From NCBI GenBank assembly GCA_038093515.1, contig JBBPSI010000072.1, positions 52,284-116,283 of the forward strand: 64,000 nt of DNA, in the 5' to 3' direction. The position numbers and the translations under genes are program-made. This stretch comes from Butyriboletus loyo (taxonomy: Eukaryota > Basidiomycota > Agaricomycetes > Boletales > Boletaceae). Below the pieces are notes generated by a model. That model had not been told where the DNA came from. It saw only the letters and a program-made list of their open reading frames with translations, and did not search any database. Shown in pieces: positions 33,117 to 46,665 of the stretch (positions within the stretch are counted from its first letter, which is position 1; each line of letters opens with the position of its first letter).

Positions 33117-33489
33117 GACCGATGACTGATGACCGAGAGCCTGGGGTGGAACGGCGCGAAACGATGGGATGAACTCCGTTTGAGATGATCAAGAGCTAAT
33201 GTGGTTACGTAATATTCGACCATGTATATACATGCACCAATAGCGGGTCGATTTCGTTGCGTTGATCATGTACATACATACCGTGAAGCACCATGGCCCC
33301 AACGAAATAACTAAGCTATAGGTATTCACCCGCTCGCAAGCGTCCAAGCGAATGATAAAAAATGTCAAGCTGAGCCACACAGAGTTCCCCTGAGACGAAA
33401 AAAAAAAAAAAAAAAACACCATGGTATTATCTACATATCGACGAACGAACGTCGACGCTCGTACGGGCGCGCGCAATGGAAGTACGCAA

Positions 33490-36400
33490 TCAATAGGAGA
33501 ATATCATAAGCCACGGGTTGAGCACGATCTAGCAAGATCAGGATCAGGATCAGGACGGCGACACGAAGCGAGCGAGATGTCTCACAGGAAAGAGTATATG
33601 ACATCCTACCACGATCCTACGAAAAGAAAGGAGGGGACGATAGAGCGTCAAACATAGTCCCGTCGACGGAACGATCACGTACGCAAGCGGAAGCGTGATT
33701 GCCCAGTCCGTCGAGTCAACCTGCCATCCAACAGGGATGACATTCGTGCTAGTACTCATCACGATCATCCCCGCGACTATCAAGCAGGACAACACGAGCG
33801 CCACCCGAAAGCGTCGCCATATCTTGGGCACCTCGAGAAAGAAGTTGGAACGTTCGACTTCCTTCTTGGTGGCACCCCATGTGATGTTGTACGAGAACAG
33901 GTGGGCGAGGAGCGCCTGAGACAAGTGAATGCTGAGACCACCAAAGAAGAAAAAGCTGGAATGGTCGAGCGGAATGAGTAAACAGAACAGATATGCAAAT
34001 GAGTCGATGGGACGCACAAGAATGGAGCCCATTTCAGGTTCTCGCTCAAAGAGGACATCAGACTGCGGTGCCCGAGCCGGTATTCAAGAAAGGTGAAGCC
34101 CAAATTACCAAGTCCAGGAAAGACGACCGTGCAGGCCAACCAGACTTCGAAGCTGTGAAGGAAGTAACCATCGACTTGGACCTGGATTCCGAGAACAAGA
34201 TAGTTGAGAAGTGACAAAATGGCTGCTGCGGCAATCCCATCTAATCGTTGCATGAAGAGTCGGAACGAGCCCAACAAGGCTGTCAATAGCAACACTTACA
34301 GTACGAGAACATGTCTGGAGAGTTCGAGTCAGCCACTAGAACGCAGAGGAATCGCTGACATCTCACATGCCATCATGGTAAACTTGTAGTGAACTGGCGC
34401 GCTGGACCAGACAAAGATGCGAAGTTGCTTCGCAATCGGGCCTTTTCTCCACCAGTCGATCATGGGGTTGAAGATGAGTTCGTTGCAGCCTGACGCAAAG
34501 GTCAGTGCCATGAATCTCGTGCATTCGCCCCAAAACAATTACCATACGAGTACTTTTGCCAGCGATTCAGCTCGTCGTCGACAGTCAAAGATACACCTTC
34601 CTTGAAACCTCCGTTCGAGTACGTCGCCCAACGAATGATGTAGCCCTTGAGCTGGAAAACTCGAGTTTAGACAGCCGGAAATAGAGACCTTGGTGACAGC
34701 GATTGATTACCTGAAGGCGTAGTGCCATGTCAAAGTCTTCCGACACGTTCGACTCTGACCAAACCTTCTTTTTTCCATCTGCAGGATCGACGAAAGCGGC
34801 GTCTTGGAGTGCAGACCAGCGTAAGAAGGCGTTGTGGCCCACGAAAGGTGCAACCTCGCCATTAGAGCAGCCAATGGAGATGCACTTGTTTATCCTGCGC
34901 GTGAAGTGGGCGATCCCATTCTCAAAGTAATGGAATGCGACCTGCATAACGTCTATGAAGCGCGATATCAGCGTCTTGGTCGCGCATGAGAGAGCGGAAA
35001 GAGGGAAAACCGACCTGATTCGTGCTGGATGATGGCAACATCTGGACACTCTGCGAATTCCCGGGAAGCATCGCGCAAGCAGTCCTGTTTCCAATGTGAG
35101 AAAGGGAGAGAGAGAGGCATACAATGCGGACAGCACAGACCTCTGGCACGATCGTATCCGCATCGACGATGAGGATGATCTCACCGATCCGTATCGATTT
35201 CCCGTTCGACGCCCACGGACGCCATTTTCCCCCAGTCTCCTCGAACGTCTCCTCAACCGCCATGGCTAACGCCTTGTCCTCGAGACACTTATCATGTTCC
35301 TCCTCCTCCATCTCTCCTCGTTCCACGCCTTCCACAAGATCCTTCAAGTATCTCTCCAGTTTCACGCTGAGCGCGAGACCATAGTTCATGTTGGAAGCTT
35401 TCTTGAACCGTCCAGCACGTTTGAAGCCACCAGGGGAACCATCATGCTTTGGACGGGCGACCCAACCGATGTTATGGGTGGTATAGAAAGCGATCCGTTC
35501 TTGACGTTGTTCCTCGCTGATAATCTGCAAGCCGTCATCGTGGATGAAAATGGACGATGTACCGCCTTGTCGAGCATACGTTTGCATCGCCTTTTTGAGA
35601 GAGGACACAGACGGCGCGCTGTGATGAAGGAATAGTGAATGAGATGTGGCGTAGAAACGTATTCTTTTCGAGACGTACATGGTCTCTTGCAAGCTCTCCT
35701 TGAACACCGGGAGTTCGATGGTGATGTGAGGCAAGGCAGCATCCACGTCCTTGTTTGGCTTGGGACGAACGGCAGAGTAGTATCGGGAGTTTTCATGATA
35801 CTGGGCTACCGGTCCGATCCTGGGGGGTTGATCTTAGCAGGCGATGGGGTGTAAACACCACACGGGACGACGTACACCAATGAAAGATTGCCAACGAGTT
35901 GAAGGCAGAAGAACTATCCCCTCGGGCTCAGTACGACGATTTCCAAGTCAGGGTTGAATGAACCTACCAATGCGACGCAAAATAGAAACGGAGCCGTGAC
36001 CAACAGGGAAAATCGGACATAGCTGTCATCCAAAACCCACTCCGCAAGTAAGATGGCAGTTCCACTGCCAATGAAGACTGAAAAAAAAAAAAAGTTCAGA
36101 AGACGAACGGAACGCAAAAAGAAAACCCCCTACAGAGCGACATAGCGACCGCAAGCCCGCAGTAAAAGGGGGCATACAGACGAATCGGGCGTGGCTCACT
36201 CTTCTCAGCCCCGTCTTTCTCGGGATCTGATGGTGGCGGTTCGACGGCTTTCGGCGTCACCCTCCAGCTCCAGTTCCAGCGCCACGTGGAATTTGGCTTG
36301 GACGCTGCTATCGGGTTCGCGTCCGTTCGTTCCCTTTCGGTGATGGGCAACACTTTCTCTTTTTCGCTGGTGGCGGTACCGTCCGTCAAGTTAACGTTCG

Positions 36401-37140
36401 AAGTCACGGACGGAACCGCTGAAACGTCCGCAGAACCAGCGGGCGTTTCTGACCGAATCACGACGTGCCGATGTCGCCACACGAGCTTGATCATCTTTTC
36501 TTCCAATTCGTTGCAAAGCGGTATTATATTTTCAAAGCTGTCGGCCCATACGACGATGGCGTGTTCGTCTCGCTGTCCATCCGAGTCGTTCACGATGTGT
36601 ATGAGGGAATGGAAAACAAGCGCGCGGAGAAAAGTCTTCTTACGATGAAAGCCGCACATTGTTCCTTCTCGGCGCGGGGCAATTCACCCATGGTCTCGAG
36701 CACTTGTATCTTTGTATCCGAGTCGATATACATGGACGCCTCATTGGGTGATCTGTATTCAAAAACCCCCATTGTTCAGCAAGCAAGAACGGAAAAGAAA
36801 AGGGAGTCTCACATCGTCGCAAAAGCAGCGTGCACGGCGGCGCTACGGGCTTTTACGGCGACGGCAGGATTTAGCAGTCTGACTGCGGCCTCAAACGGGC
36901 CCAACAAGACGTTGTTATACGGGAATACTCTGAATTGGCCCGTTTCTGTGCGAATGGAGACGCCTGTCGCGATGTGTTCCTCCGCGGGTCTAAACCATGC
37001 TTCTCCCTGTGTCTGATCTCGAAAACGCAGTGAGCGAGGCTAAAGGTAGACAAAAGCGTCCGTAGTCTAGGGCCGCCGCGCACCTGTTGATATACATGGT
37101 GAAGGAGGGCATCGTAGGGATCGTAGTCCATGGCGGCCAT
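33490..37140 (-). CDS. GT2 polysaccharide-synthase-like glycosyltransferase, paralogue A
   Basis: A multi-pass membrane glycosyltransferase of the chitin/cellulose synthase superfamily. The N-terminal part (MAAMDYDPYDALLHHVYQQ, FRVFPYNNVLLGPFEAA, YIDSDTKIQVLETMG) precedes two helices. The catalytic core is PHITIELPVFKESLQETMYV, IHDDGLQ, NIGWVARPKHDGSPGGFKRA, the metal-binding VDADT, CSNGEVAPFVGHNAFLRW, the general-base region SNVSEDFDMALRLQ and the product-gate-like ELNRWQKYSYG. C-terminal helices include SFEVWLACTVVFPGLGNLG and HLFSYNITWGATKKEVERSN, and it ends IVLNPWLMIFSY. All D/DxD/ED positions are present, so it is probably active. The sugar donor and product are unknown. It has a longer Glu/Pro/Ser-rich insert before the membrane part than its neighbour. 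Same strand and order as the paralogue at 38727-42170: a tandem duplication. Confidence 0.85.
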
Positions 37141-38726
37141 CGCGAGAGGACTGGGAGAAGAACGGGCCGATGGCGTGGTATAAAAGTGCGGTGATGGCGC
37201 GGGGAAGGGGTGTCAAGGAACCAACGCATTCTCGTCCCCTTACGACCCGACTTACGATTCGGAAGGATGCCTGGTCGTTTGATAGATCAGTCGACGTTCC
37301 AGCGGAGATTGTGCCTCCCTTGGCTTCACACCTAGGCAAGGCACAGGTTCCAACGTACCATAAGAGTTTGTTGTGAAGAACTTCTCCGGATTTCCTTTCG
37401 GAGCGTAGGAAGGACAACAAAGATGATACCTAGCCGACGGGCGCATAAGGGACTGGACGAAAAAGGCAAGGGGGAGAAGGGAGAACCCCAAGTTGGTGAG
37501 ATGGAGGTACGAAAGGTTGGCGTATCGCCGGGCAAAACCTCACCGAGGGGGCCTCGTCAGAAGGAAGGGGGTGTCCCATCCGGTTTGATCGCACGCATGT
37601 TTGTTTGTTATTCCCAGCTTCTCAGCGGAGGGGTGTGGTAGAATGGATGATCAGAGTGCACGTCCCTGAGCGTTCTGGTTGGCTGACATCGGCGTGAAGC
37701 CGCCCTCGGTGTCAAACTCAGCGTCCACGGAAATCCGGACGTACGATGGGAAGTATCGGAAAGAAGCGCGTGCACTCGCGAACAAGTCTGCATCCGCCTC
37801 CTCAGTGTCGTGATCATCCGGTCCGATATATCATCGTTTGGTCCCTGAGAGGGTCGAGACTGGGGGTGGCAACGACATCCGTCGTTTCTTTTTTTTGGCT
37901 TTAACCTCTTTCAACCAGCTGACCTGCCGGACGGACACACGCCAAGCTGTCGGAATCGCCTCGCGTTTTCAATTCATTATCGTCCCCGGAGCGTGCCGAA
38001 TCCAAACGACGAGTGGAACAGAAATGGCATCACCGGCTTACCCGTGAAAAACCGGACGACCTGAGCTGAAACGAAGACACCCCATGGCCTAGTCTACCCG
38101 GGCCCTGAGTTGACGAGCGTGGTCAGAATCGAAGCATGCATCAACCATCCCATCAATCATCATGGACTAGACAAGGCCCCAGGGCATACCACTCATAGCC
38201 ATAGCTTTCAAATTCACGCGTACGACCGGGCTCCGAGCTGAGCTGCCATTACACTTACGATAGCAGTTAGCTAAGGGACGAGACGTCGTTGATCGTGACG
38301 GGCCCGGGCCGTGCCCATCGTCTCAGGCCTGTCGTGATCCCACCATGATCGTCGGATTGTGTACCTGAGACCGAACCTGACTGCCGACGCGCCTAGAGAA
38401 CTGGAAAGAGCAAACGTACCGCATGCCATCACATTCGTCGATCATCCAGCGTTGGTGTCATTACCGGCAGAGCCAGCGGTAAGTCTGAATACCAAGTAGC
38501 GTCGATCTTTCCAGCAAGACGCTAAGATTCCAAAGTGTATCTATCCACGTTGCAACTATCCCGCCAATACTAGTAGTAGACCTACATTTAAATCCTCTCC
38601 TTCCCCTCGTCAACACCGCATTATAGTTACATAAATTATTACTTTATAGACATTCAAGACAAGGTCCTGACAAGACGCTCCGGAGCGCTCCGCGACTCTA
38701 TCCGACCCCATCCGACTCTCCTCGGA
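37141..38726. other. Spacer between the two GT2 paralogues
   Basis: No supported gene. The 1.6 kb holds the putative promoter of paralogue A and the 3' region of paralogue B. Only short chance frames were seen. Confidence 0.4.
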
Positions 38727-41700
38727 TCAGTACGAGAATATCATCAACCAGGGGTTGAGCACGATCTATTACAAACGCCACCGTCAGTCGTCAGAACCCC
38801 CAGCGCACACGACGGTGTCTATCCGGAAAGTCACTCACAGGGAAGATGATGTGACAACCCGCAACCAGCGCAAGCGGAAAGATGACCGCCCAGTCCGTAC
38901 CCGGGATTTGCCAATCCATCGTCACAATGGATTCGATACTGAACACGATCATCGCCGCAAAGCAGGCAAACGACACCGCAAACACAAACCAGAAGCGTTT
39001 GAGGATCCGGGGCACCTCGATGAAAAAGTTGGATCGCTCCACTTCCTTCTTCGTTGCGCCCCACGTGATGTTGTAGGAGAACAAGTGTGCGAGAACGGCA
39101 ACGCTCAGGTGGATGCTCAGACCCCCAAAGAAGAAGAAGCTTCATCGTCAAAACGCGTTTCAGCGAAAAAAAACACGGTGAAAAACGGAGCGAAGATACC
39201 GACAAGAATAGTATCCATCTCGCCGTCTCCATGGTCGAATCGATCAGACTGCAATGTCCTAGTCGGTACTCCAGCATGATGTAGCCCAGGTTGCCGGATC
39301 CCGGGAATACGGCAAGGATGGCTAAAAACACCTCAAAACTGTGGAGGTAATAGCCATCGGTCTGGATCCCAAACCCAAGAAGGAAGTAATTTATTATGGA
39401 TAGCGCCGTTGAGGCGGCAATACCATCTATGGGGAACGAAAGTTTAGTTCCCAACGTTAGACGTACGGTCAATTTATGCCGCTTACAGTACGAGAACATG
39501 TCTAAATGAACGCAATGAGGTCAGGTGTTCAACACGTTATATAGCGCACGTACACGCCATCATGCTCAGTTTGTAGTGAACTGGGGCATCAGACCATACG
39601 AATATGCTCAACTGCTTGTTGATCGGTCCCAAACGCCACCATTTAATCAAGGGATTGAATATCAACTCGCTGCACCCTGCCGACACACCATCTGAGATCG
39701 GCCAAAAAAAAAACTGAATGAAATCGTACCATACGAGTACTTCTGCCATCTGTTCAGTTCATCATCCACCGTAAGGGACACACCCTCCTTGAAACCGCCC
39801 TGGGAGTAACTCGCCCATCGAATGATGTAGCGCTTCAACTAAACATACCCGATCTTAGCCCGCACAAGAACTTTGAGTCATACTCTGACGTACCTGAAGA
39901 CGCAAGGCCATATCAAAGTCCTCGGACACATTCGACTCTGACCAGATCTTCTTTTTCCCATCCGCAGAGTCAATGAACGCGGCATCCTGAAGCGCCTCCC
40001 ACCGAAGAAACGCGTTGTGACCTACGAAAGGGGCCACCTCGCCGTTCGAACAACCAAACGAGATAGATTTGTTAATTCGTCGCGTAAAGTGTGTGATTCC
40101 GTTCTCAAAGTAGTGATGAGCCACCTGCATGACGTCTGTGGGTAGAGCGTGCTGAGCACGTTTGACCAGCAAGAAGCGATCATGAATCACATACCTGAGT
40201 CGTGCTGGATGATCGCGACTTCGGCACTTTCGGCGAGTTCCCGCGCAGCATCCCGCAGGCAGTCTTCGGGAACGACGGTATCTGCGTCGACCAGGAGGAT
40301 AATCTCCCCAATTCGAATCGACTTGCCATTCGATGCCCAAGGTTTCCATTTCCCATCGCTTTCCGCAAACGCTTCGTCGCATGCCATATGCAAGGCGCGT
40401 TCCTCGAGAGATGCGTCACCGGTCTCCTCCAGTTCTTCTCGTTCCTGCGCTTCCAGGAGTGCCTTGAGGTGTTTTTCCAGCTTCAAGCTGAGAGCAAGAC
40501 CATAGTTCATGTTGGATGCTTTCTTGAATCGACCAGCACGTTTGAAACCTCCAGGAGAATTATCATGCTTTGGGCGGGCGACCCAACCAATGTTATGATC
40601 CGCGTAGAACGCGATGCGTGCTTCACGATCCTTCTCGGGAATCAACTGAAGACCATCGTCGTGAACGAAGATGGCTGACGATCCCCCTTGCCGAGCGTAG
40701 GTTTGCATAGCCTTTTTGAGATGAAAGACAGAGGGTGCGCTGAAAAAGAAGGGGGTCAGTGACGATGGATCGAGATTATCATTCGAGTCGTACTGACATC
40801 GTTTGCTCCAAGCTTTCTTTGTAGACAGGCATCTCGATAGTAATGTGCGGGAGATTGGAGTCCACCTCCTTGTTGGCTTCAGGTTTGATCGCAGAATAGT
40901 ATTTGGAGTTTTCATAGTATTGCGAGACAGGTCCGATCCTACGAATGAATGAGATCAGAGCTTCGGCGTGCAGATATTGTCGACCTACATCATGCCAACA
41001 TTGCTGATGATTTGATTGCAAAAGAACTGGAATGTCCGATAAGCATGCGTCGTGTTGGGGGGGACTTGGAGGTACGTACGATGGAGATACAGAACGTGAA
41101 AGGGGCAGTGGAAAGAAGTGCGAATCTGATCCAGTTTTCGTCCATGAGCGATTCTTGTAAGAGCATGTTGATTCCACTACCGATGAAGTCTGAAGAAGAT
41201 CACGTCAGTCGAGCACACCAGCCCAAGTAAATACTTACAAATGGCCAGCGCGCAGCCTAGACCGTTGTAGAAAGGAGCGATGAGCTTCGTGCGACGTTGC
41301 TCTGGTGTTGCCAATTCCATATCCTGTTCATGCTCAGCGCGGGTCGAGCGCCAGCTGAATAGCTTCCAGAGCGATATCGTCTTTTTTGCTTTCGCGTCTC
41401 GGTCAGCATGACCTTTGTCGACGACAGCGATAGGCTCTGCTAACGCTTCCTTTGACTTCTCGGCGAGGTCGTCATCGGAGGGACTACTGGAAGAGGATAG
41501 CTCCGACGGGGGAACGGAGATAGTGCCGCGGATTCGCCAAACGAGTTTGATCAACCTTGCTTCAAAGTCGCGGCATAACGGAATGATGCTATCCAGGTCG
41601 TTCGTCCAAAGGACAAGCACGCGCTCGTCGCGCTAATTGAAACAAGATCGTGTCAGCAAGTCGTCGAGCGATTCCGGGTGAAGAGAACTTGCAATGAACG

Positions 41701-42170
41701 CTCCGCATTGTTCCTTTTCTGCGGTCGGCAAGGCAGCCATCGAATCAAGGATTTGAATGCGAGTATCGTGATCTACATAAATCGCAGTGACATCGTCGGA
41801 TCTAGGGGTGCGAAGGCGATAGACGTGAGCACCCGAAACTGAAACAGCGAGATGACAACGCACACAGTTCCCAAGGCTGCATGGACTGCAGCACTACGCA
41901 CTTTAACTGCGACGACGGGATTCAGCGTGCGAATTGCTGCCTCGAAGGGTGCAAGGTAAGGATTCTCATATGGGAAGACCCGAAAATGACCGGGTTCGAC
42001 GCGTATGCAGACCCCAGCAGAGATGTTCTCTTCCGAAGGTTTGAACCAGGCATCTCCTTGGGTCTGCCGACGTTGAGTACCAGAGCGATGACCATGGGGG
42101 GAACGGGGGCACTTACTCGCTTGAAGATGTGATGGAGCAGGGCATCGTAAGCATCATAATCCATAGCCAT
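38727..42170 (-). CDS. GT2 polysaccharide-synthase-like glycosyltransferase, paralogue B
   Basis: Close relative of the gene at 33490-37140 with the same exon order. It starts MAMDYDAYDALLHHIFKR and has FRVFPYENPYLAPFEAAIRT, YVDHDTRIQILDSMAALPT, and the core PHITIEMPVYKESLEQTM, VHDDGLQ, NIGWVARPKHDNSPGGFKRA, VDADT, CSNGEVAPFVGHNAFLRW, SNVSEDFDMALRLQ and LNRWQKYSYG. C-terminal helices include GYYLHSFEVFLAILAVFPGS and SIHLSVAVLAHLFSYNITWG. The last intron (donor after IIFP) leads to IVLNPWLMIFSY and a stop at 38727. Identity to paralogue A is high in the catalytic core and lower in the linker before the first core helix. It appears intact. Likely role is in cell-wall or extracellular polysaccharide synthesis, from superfamily membership only. 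Confidence 0.86.
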
Positions 42171-43436
42171 GATGTTGGAGTATCGTGGGGCACGAACTAG
42201 GAATGATCAGGACGTGTGGGCACCCTCCGGAGAGATGGGCGGTGGGGGGGTGACTGGTGACATGTGGATTGGTGGGTTATAAGTAAGCGCGCTCTGTAGC
42301 TAGGGCGCGAATACATAATCCGGCGAGAATGGGAGATAAAGTTGAGGGTGGCGATAATCCGAATTCGGGAAATGACTGACAAGTAGAATTATCGTGGCAC
42401 CAAAACCGGAGTGAAGGACCCGAGTTGCGATGCCGAGGACTGACGTTATGAAGAGGTGTGATTGTAAGGATGCGGCGAAACAGGAACTGTGCGATACGAG
42501 GGGCGGAGAAAGATAATAAAAAAATGGGTGAATTCCGATACTGATGACCAGAGACGTGTGCGATCAGATCCACATTTCGGGAAAATGGACACTGCCATGA
42601 AGGTCGGCGGTGTCCGTGAGAGGATCTGTGAATCGATACCGGGTTTGGAGAGGGAGCGTCGTCCAGGCCAAGTTGGGGTACACGGATCGAGTGTGTACCT
42701 GATCAACGATATTTTAAGATACCTTACTCGTCGGTTGTACACTTGTCCGCGTGCTGGACCAGCCCGAGACAGACGCATGAACAGCAATGGCGATGGACCT
42801 CCGCACCGCCCATATGAGGTCGGCACCTGCGTTCGTGGCAGTACCGCTCTCCAGCCCCTCCGAGGTACCATCACTGCGCTAGACTAGTCCGAGGGGTTCA
42901 AAGGTCGCCTAGTGCTCGTCTTTCCCTTGTAGAAATCACGAAGCTGTGGACCCGGGCTGTGTCGACGCTGTCAGTCGGTCACAAAAGTAAAACAAAAGTA
43001 AAGACTGAAAGGAAGGAACCCGGTGATTCTTACAAGGCCGTCCTAGATCTAGGAGAGTCGAACACCATTCTGTTAGGCCTAGCAAGAGCGTGACAAACCG
43101 CGCCAGGTCTGGAAAAACCTAGCAAGCACCGCCAGCATAGTAATCATGATAACTTTGATTGCGCATAACAAAAATGATAGCCAGTTACTGGTTAGTAGCA
43201 TCCTTTATCTCATAGTAACTCCAAGCTGTCAAGTCAAGTAAACGTATTGAATCCTATATACGTTACATCATGCACTATAATGAATATACAACAAAACAGA
43301 CTAATGACAAGCGCTCGTGCCTCGCTGCGCCAGCGGCACTTACTATGATTGGTGTCTGTACTTTCATCAGTCGAGAATAAGCGCACATAAGTCAGAACAG
43401 TGTGGGGAAAAGGAACTTGATATATTCCTAGGCCTG
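42171..43436. other. Upstream region of GT2 paralogue B, no further gene seen
   Basis: No supported coding region; the opposed frames at 42446-42887 look like chance. Near 43068-43125 the words CCTAGCAAG recur, similar to words inside the adjacent dispersed repeat, so the repeat may extend further left than its alignable part. Confidence 0.4.
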
Positions 43437-43760
43437 ATTGTGTGGTGTACTACTACTAATGAATACATGGGATGTGGTTTCATACTAGAACTGCTGTGAT
43501 CTAGAAAAGAAAATGCAAGTAGCAAGGTGCGAGATTCAAGTGCGCCGCATCGGATACGTACAAGGCCTTGCTAGACAAACATGCATTTTGAGACCTAGCA
43601 CGGTGCCGCGATACCGATACTTGCAAGACATTGGAGCGATTGCAAGAAAGTAAAGTACAGTTCCCAGCAAGAAGCGCCAGGCCTGGCGGTCCTAGTATGG
43701 TCTAGCTTCGTCCAGCTTGGTTCAGCCACTTTTGCTGATGACCACCGATGAACTTCGGAC
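43437..43760. repeat. Dispersed repeat copy 2 (GC-richer, uninterrupted)
   Basis: Aligns with 5745-5942 joined to 6424-6525. Shared words include TGAATGAATACATG, TACTAGAACTG, TAGCAAGGTGCGAGAT, CTTGCTAG, ACCTAGCA, TTGCAAGAAAGTA and GTCCTAGTATGGTCTAGCT. Here the matching positions keep CpG (for example GTGCGCCGCATCGG), whereas copy 1 has CpA or TpG at several of them. Element class unknown. Confidence 0.7.
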
Positions 43761-46665
43761 AACACATGACCCCGTTTGTCGTGTCCGTCGGAGGGCTTTA
43801 TCTGGAGTTCTAAGGTGTTTTCGAGTGGGTGCGATCTCATTCGAGAATTGCCACCAAGAGAGTAGTCCGACTTCTCACTGAGTCACAGAGCTTTGCGCCA
43901 CCCAACGCACGATGCTCAGTGCAACTCCGACTCTAATCGACCAACGCCGCAGCGTCACCTCCTTCTCAAATTGTTTCGGAAGGCTCCTCCAAAGAAAATA
44001 GAACGGATGCCTGCCAGGGCACCTGTTCGATGATCACCGCAACGCCAATAAGAGTTTCGAGCTTTATCCTGCCAATCAACGCACGCTTGACGGCAAGTTT
44101 GCATACACGTCCGTCAAATCTGTTCTTTCTAGGCAATCGTAACTAAACTCGGCCGCCACCCAAAACAGCGCAGTGGCGTCATGAGACTGTCAGGTGGCCA
44201 AAGCTGTGTTACAGGGCCCATGCGAAAGTCGCGATCTCAAAGCACAGGGAGCCGAAACAAAAGGGGGGGATATAGTTGCTCTCCCTGGAATTTCATCTAA
44301 TCAACACACTGTTGCTGTGCAAGATTGCTTCCTTGCAATCTTCACCGCTATGTGGAATGGAACTCCCCTTCATGGACAGTTCTTCCCTTCATCCCATCCA
44401 GAGAAGCACGTGCTAATGACGACTTCTGACTGGTGTCAAAGTTGGCAATATTCGGCCTGACTGATCATGTTCTGAAACATGAAAAAAGCATGCCTTGCAT
44501 CGAGGACACGTCTCGGAGACAGGTGTGCTATGCGTCGCTGATCCAAGCAGTCTCCAATCCAAGAAAGCTGCCATCGATCAGACATCTCCAAGCGTTCGAA
44601 AAAGGACACGATTAACTTGGATATCAGGCGTTGATTCTGCGGAGGAAATGGATCACGTCCGAGCACCAATAAGATTAATTATATTTTAATCTTGAGTGTG
44701 TCCATTCTCTCACTCCCCTATCGTACAATGAGACTGGACAACTTGGGATGGCATGTTATCTCAAGAACCCATCATCATATCACTACGTCCTCCGTCTTGC
44801 AGCAGATTACGCACGGTCTTGGTCCCCACATCGGGATTTTATTTGGCTTTCGTAAGGAAATACCAGAATGGCACTCGAAAATACTTGTTTTTCTGACAGA
44901 ATCGCGCCACATACTCCAGGGCAAAGGACCAGGGGACGATACGATGACAGAAAATCCTATCGGGATACTCCATTTTTTCCTCCTTTTGTCTTTATGTGTT
45001 CCAATTGCAGAGGTTAACGCATTGCTAAACTTCAGTGCAAAAATACGATGCCATTTCTTCCATTCCAAACGTACATCCTCGATCGAGGCAAGGTTTGACG
45101 ATGCTTTCCATTGATATCGCAATCATGGAGTGGGACGTGGACGTTCGCCTCGATCGTCGAGTGGTTCTTAAAAATTCGACACCATCGGAAAGATAATGGC
45201 GCGGGTACAAGGACGAGCGTGAGCCTGAGATGCAGAAGAAGTCACCCCAAAGGCAAACGCACGTCATGAGACCACTGGGCAATCGGATGCAGATCCGTTC
45301 AGACGGCGATATGGCTGGGAACACTTGTCACTCATCTCGCACCACATCGTGGTCAAGTGAAAAGAAATCGGAAATGAGGGAGGTTATTCGACAAAGTCTG
45401 TATCCTTACCTCATTTGGTGACTTTCATCTTTACATCATTCAAGTGCTTGCCACCATCCCCACCCTTACATCATTTAATAGTGGAACGAGAGGGGGACCG
45501 ATATCCAACACGGCAAGGGGTGAAAATGAAGTCATGCATCGTGCTCGCTTTCCCATTGACTATCCTGAGCGCAACCCACACATACCCCTAACTATACCCG
45601 CTTGTTATCGCAAAGATGATGGCATGCGTGGGTAGTGCTACTATCGCGAATAGTAAGCGCTTCTTGGCGCGGAACACATGAGGTGCACAAGAGAATATGC
45701 CGCTAGCTGCCGGGTGGTGCGGTGCGCTGTACATTCCCAGTGGCAAATCCGAAGACTGGGTTATCTCAATTCTCAAACGATAAAGCGGATGTCGCGCCGA
45801 ATGTTAATCGACGACGAAGCGTTCATATGCGCGCTGCCTAGGTGATCCTCGTAAGATGGGGAGGTGTTGAATCATTTAACCTGTTAAGAGGCGCATATTG
45901 CAAATGCGGCTTGGTGACGGACAGACTTCTGAGAAGACGTCTGTGAGAGGGGGGGACACCCGAGGCGAATAACAAGCCTTCCGGGTGTCGGGCGGAGAAC
46001 GCCCTCGTCTTTGTGTTCAATCGTTCCCCTGCACCATTTCGTTGTCTTTTTTTCGAGCCGACCCTCGGACCCATCAGATATTGAACGTGGCAATAAGGAA
46101 GATGGCTGGAATTGGAAGTGGAATTGGAATGCGGCGCAGGAGTCACCGGGAATTGTCACTGGCGGTCAGGAGCGCCCAGGTCTGTCGTGGCGCGCCAGGT
46201 CCCGGTGGCCGCGTCCGCCTTTGCAGAAACATATTTAGCAGCGTCTGCAAGACGGCCGTATAACGTTATCGTTTGACGGGTTCTACCACACCTTCGACGG
46301 GTCCCCGCCTGAACTTTCAATCGATTTGGCCTGATTTTGTGCTTGGACTCGGTCAAGGAGGGAGTATGGGCGGTGATGTCCACGCAGCGGACAAACGATG
46401 ACCAAAGGTAGTAAAAAGTGGGACCAGGACGGTGACACGCTCCTTCCATTCGTGGCCTAGTCCGGACAGCATGGAGGTGATTATGTAAAGTACCGATCAA
46501 TCTCCGTGGATCTCAGATTCGCGATCTCGACTCGAAAATGCAAATCGGTCGTTTGCTTCCGTGACTCTCCGGGAAGACCCCCCTCTATTATTCGTATATG
46601 ATATGATAGATCAACCGCGAAGTAGAGGCCTATAACACGCCCGCCGTCGTTCAGACACTCCCATC
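43761..46665. other. Non-coding or decayed region
   Basis: About 2.9 kb without a supported gene. Overlapping frames of 80-140 codons (44692-45114 plus, 44775-45122 minus, 45025-45324 minus) lack recognisable motifs and conflict with each other. AT-rich sequence at 44640-45120 and GC-richer sequence toward 46600 suggest mosaic origin. Confidence 0.4.

Noticed and set aside
44692..45324. Opposed 100-140 codon frames
   Set aside because: Mutually exclusive frames on both strands without family features.
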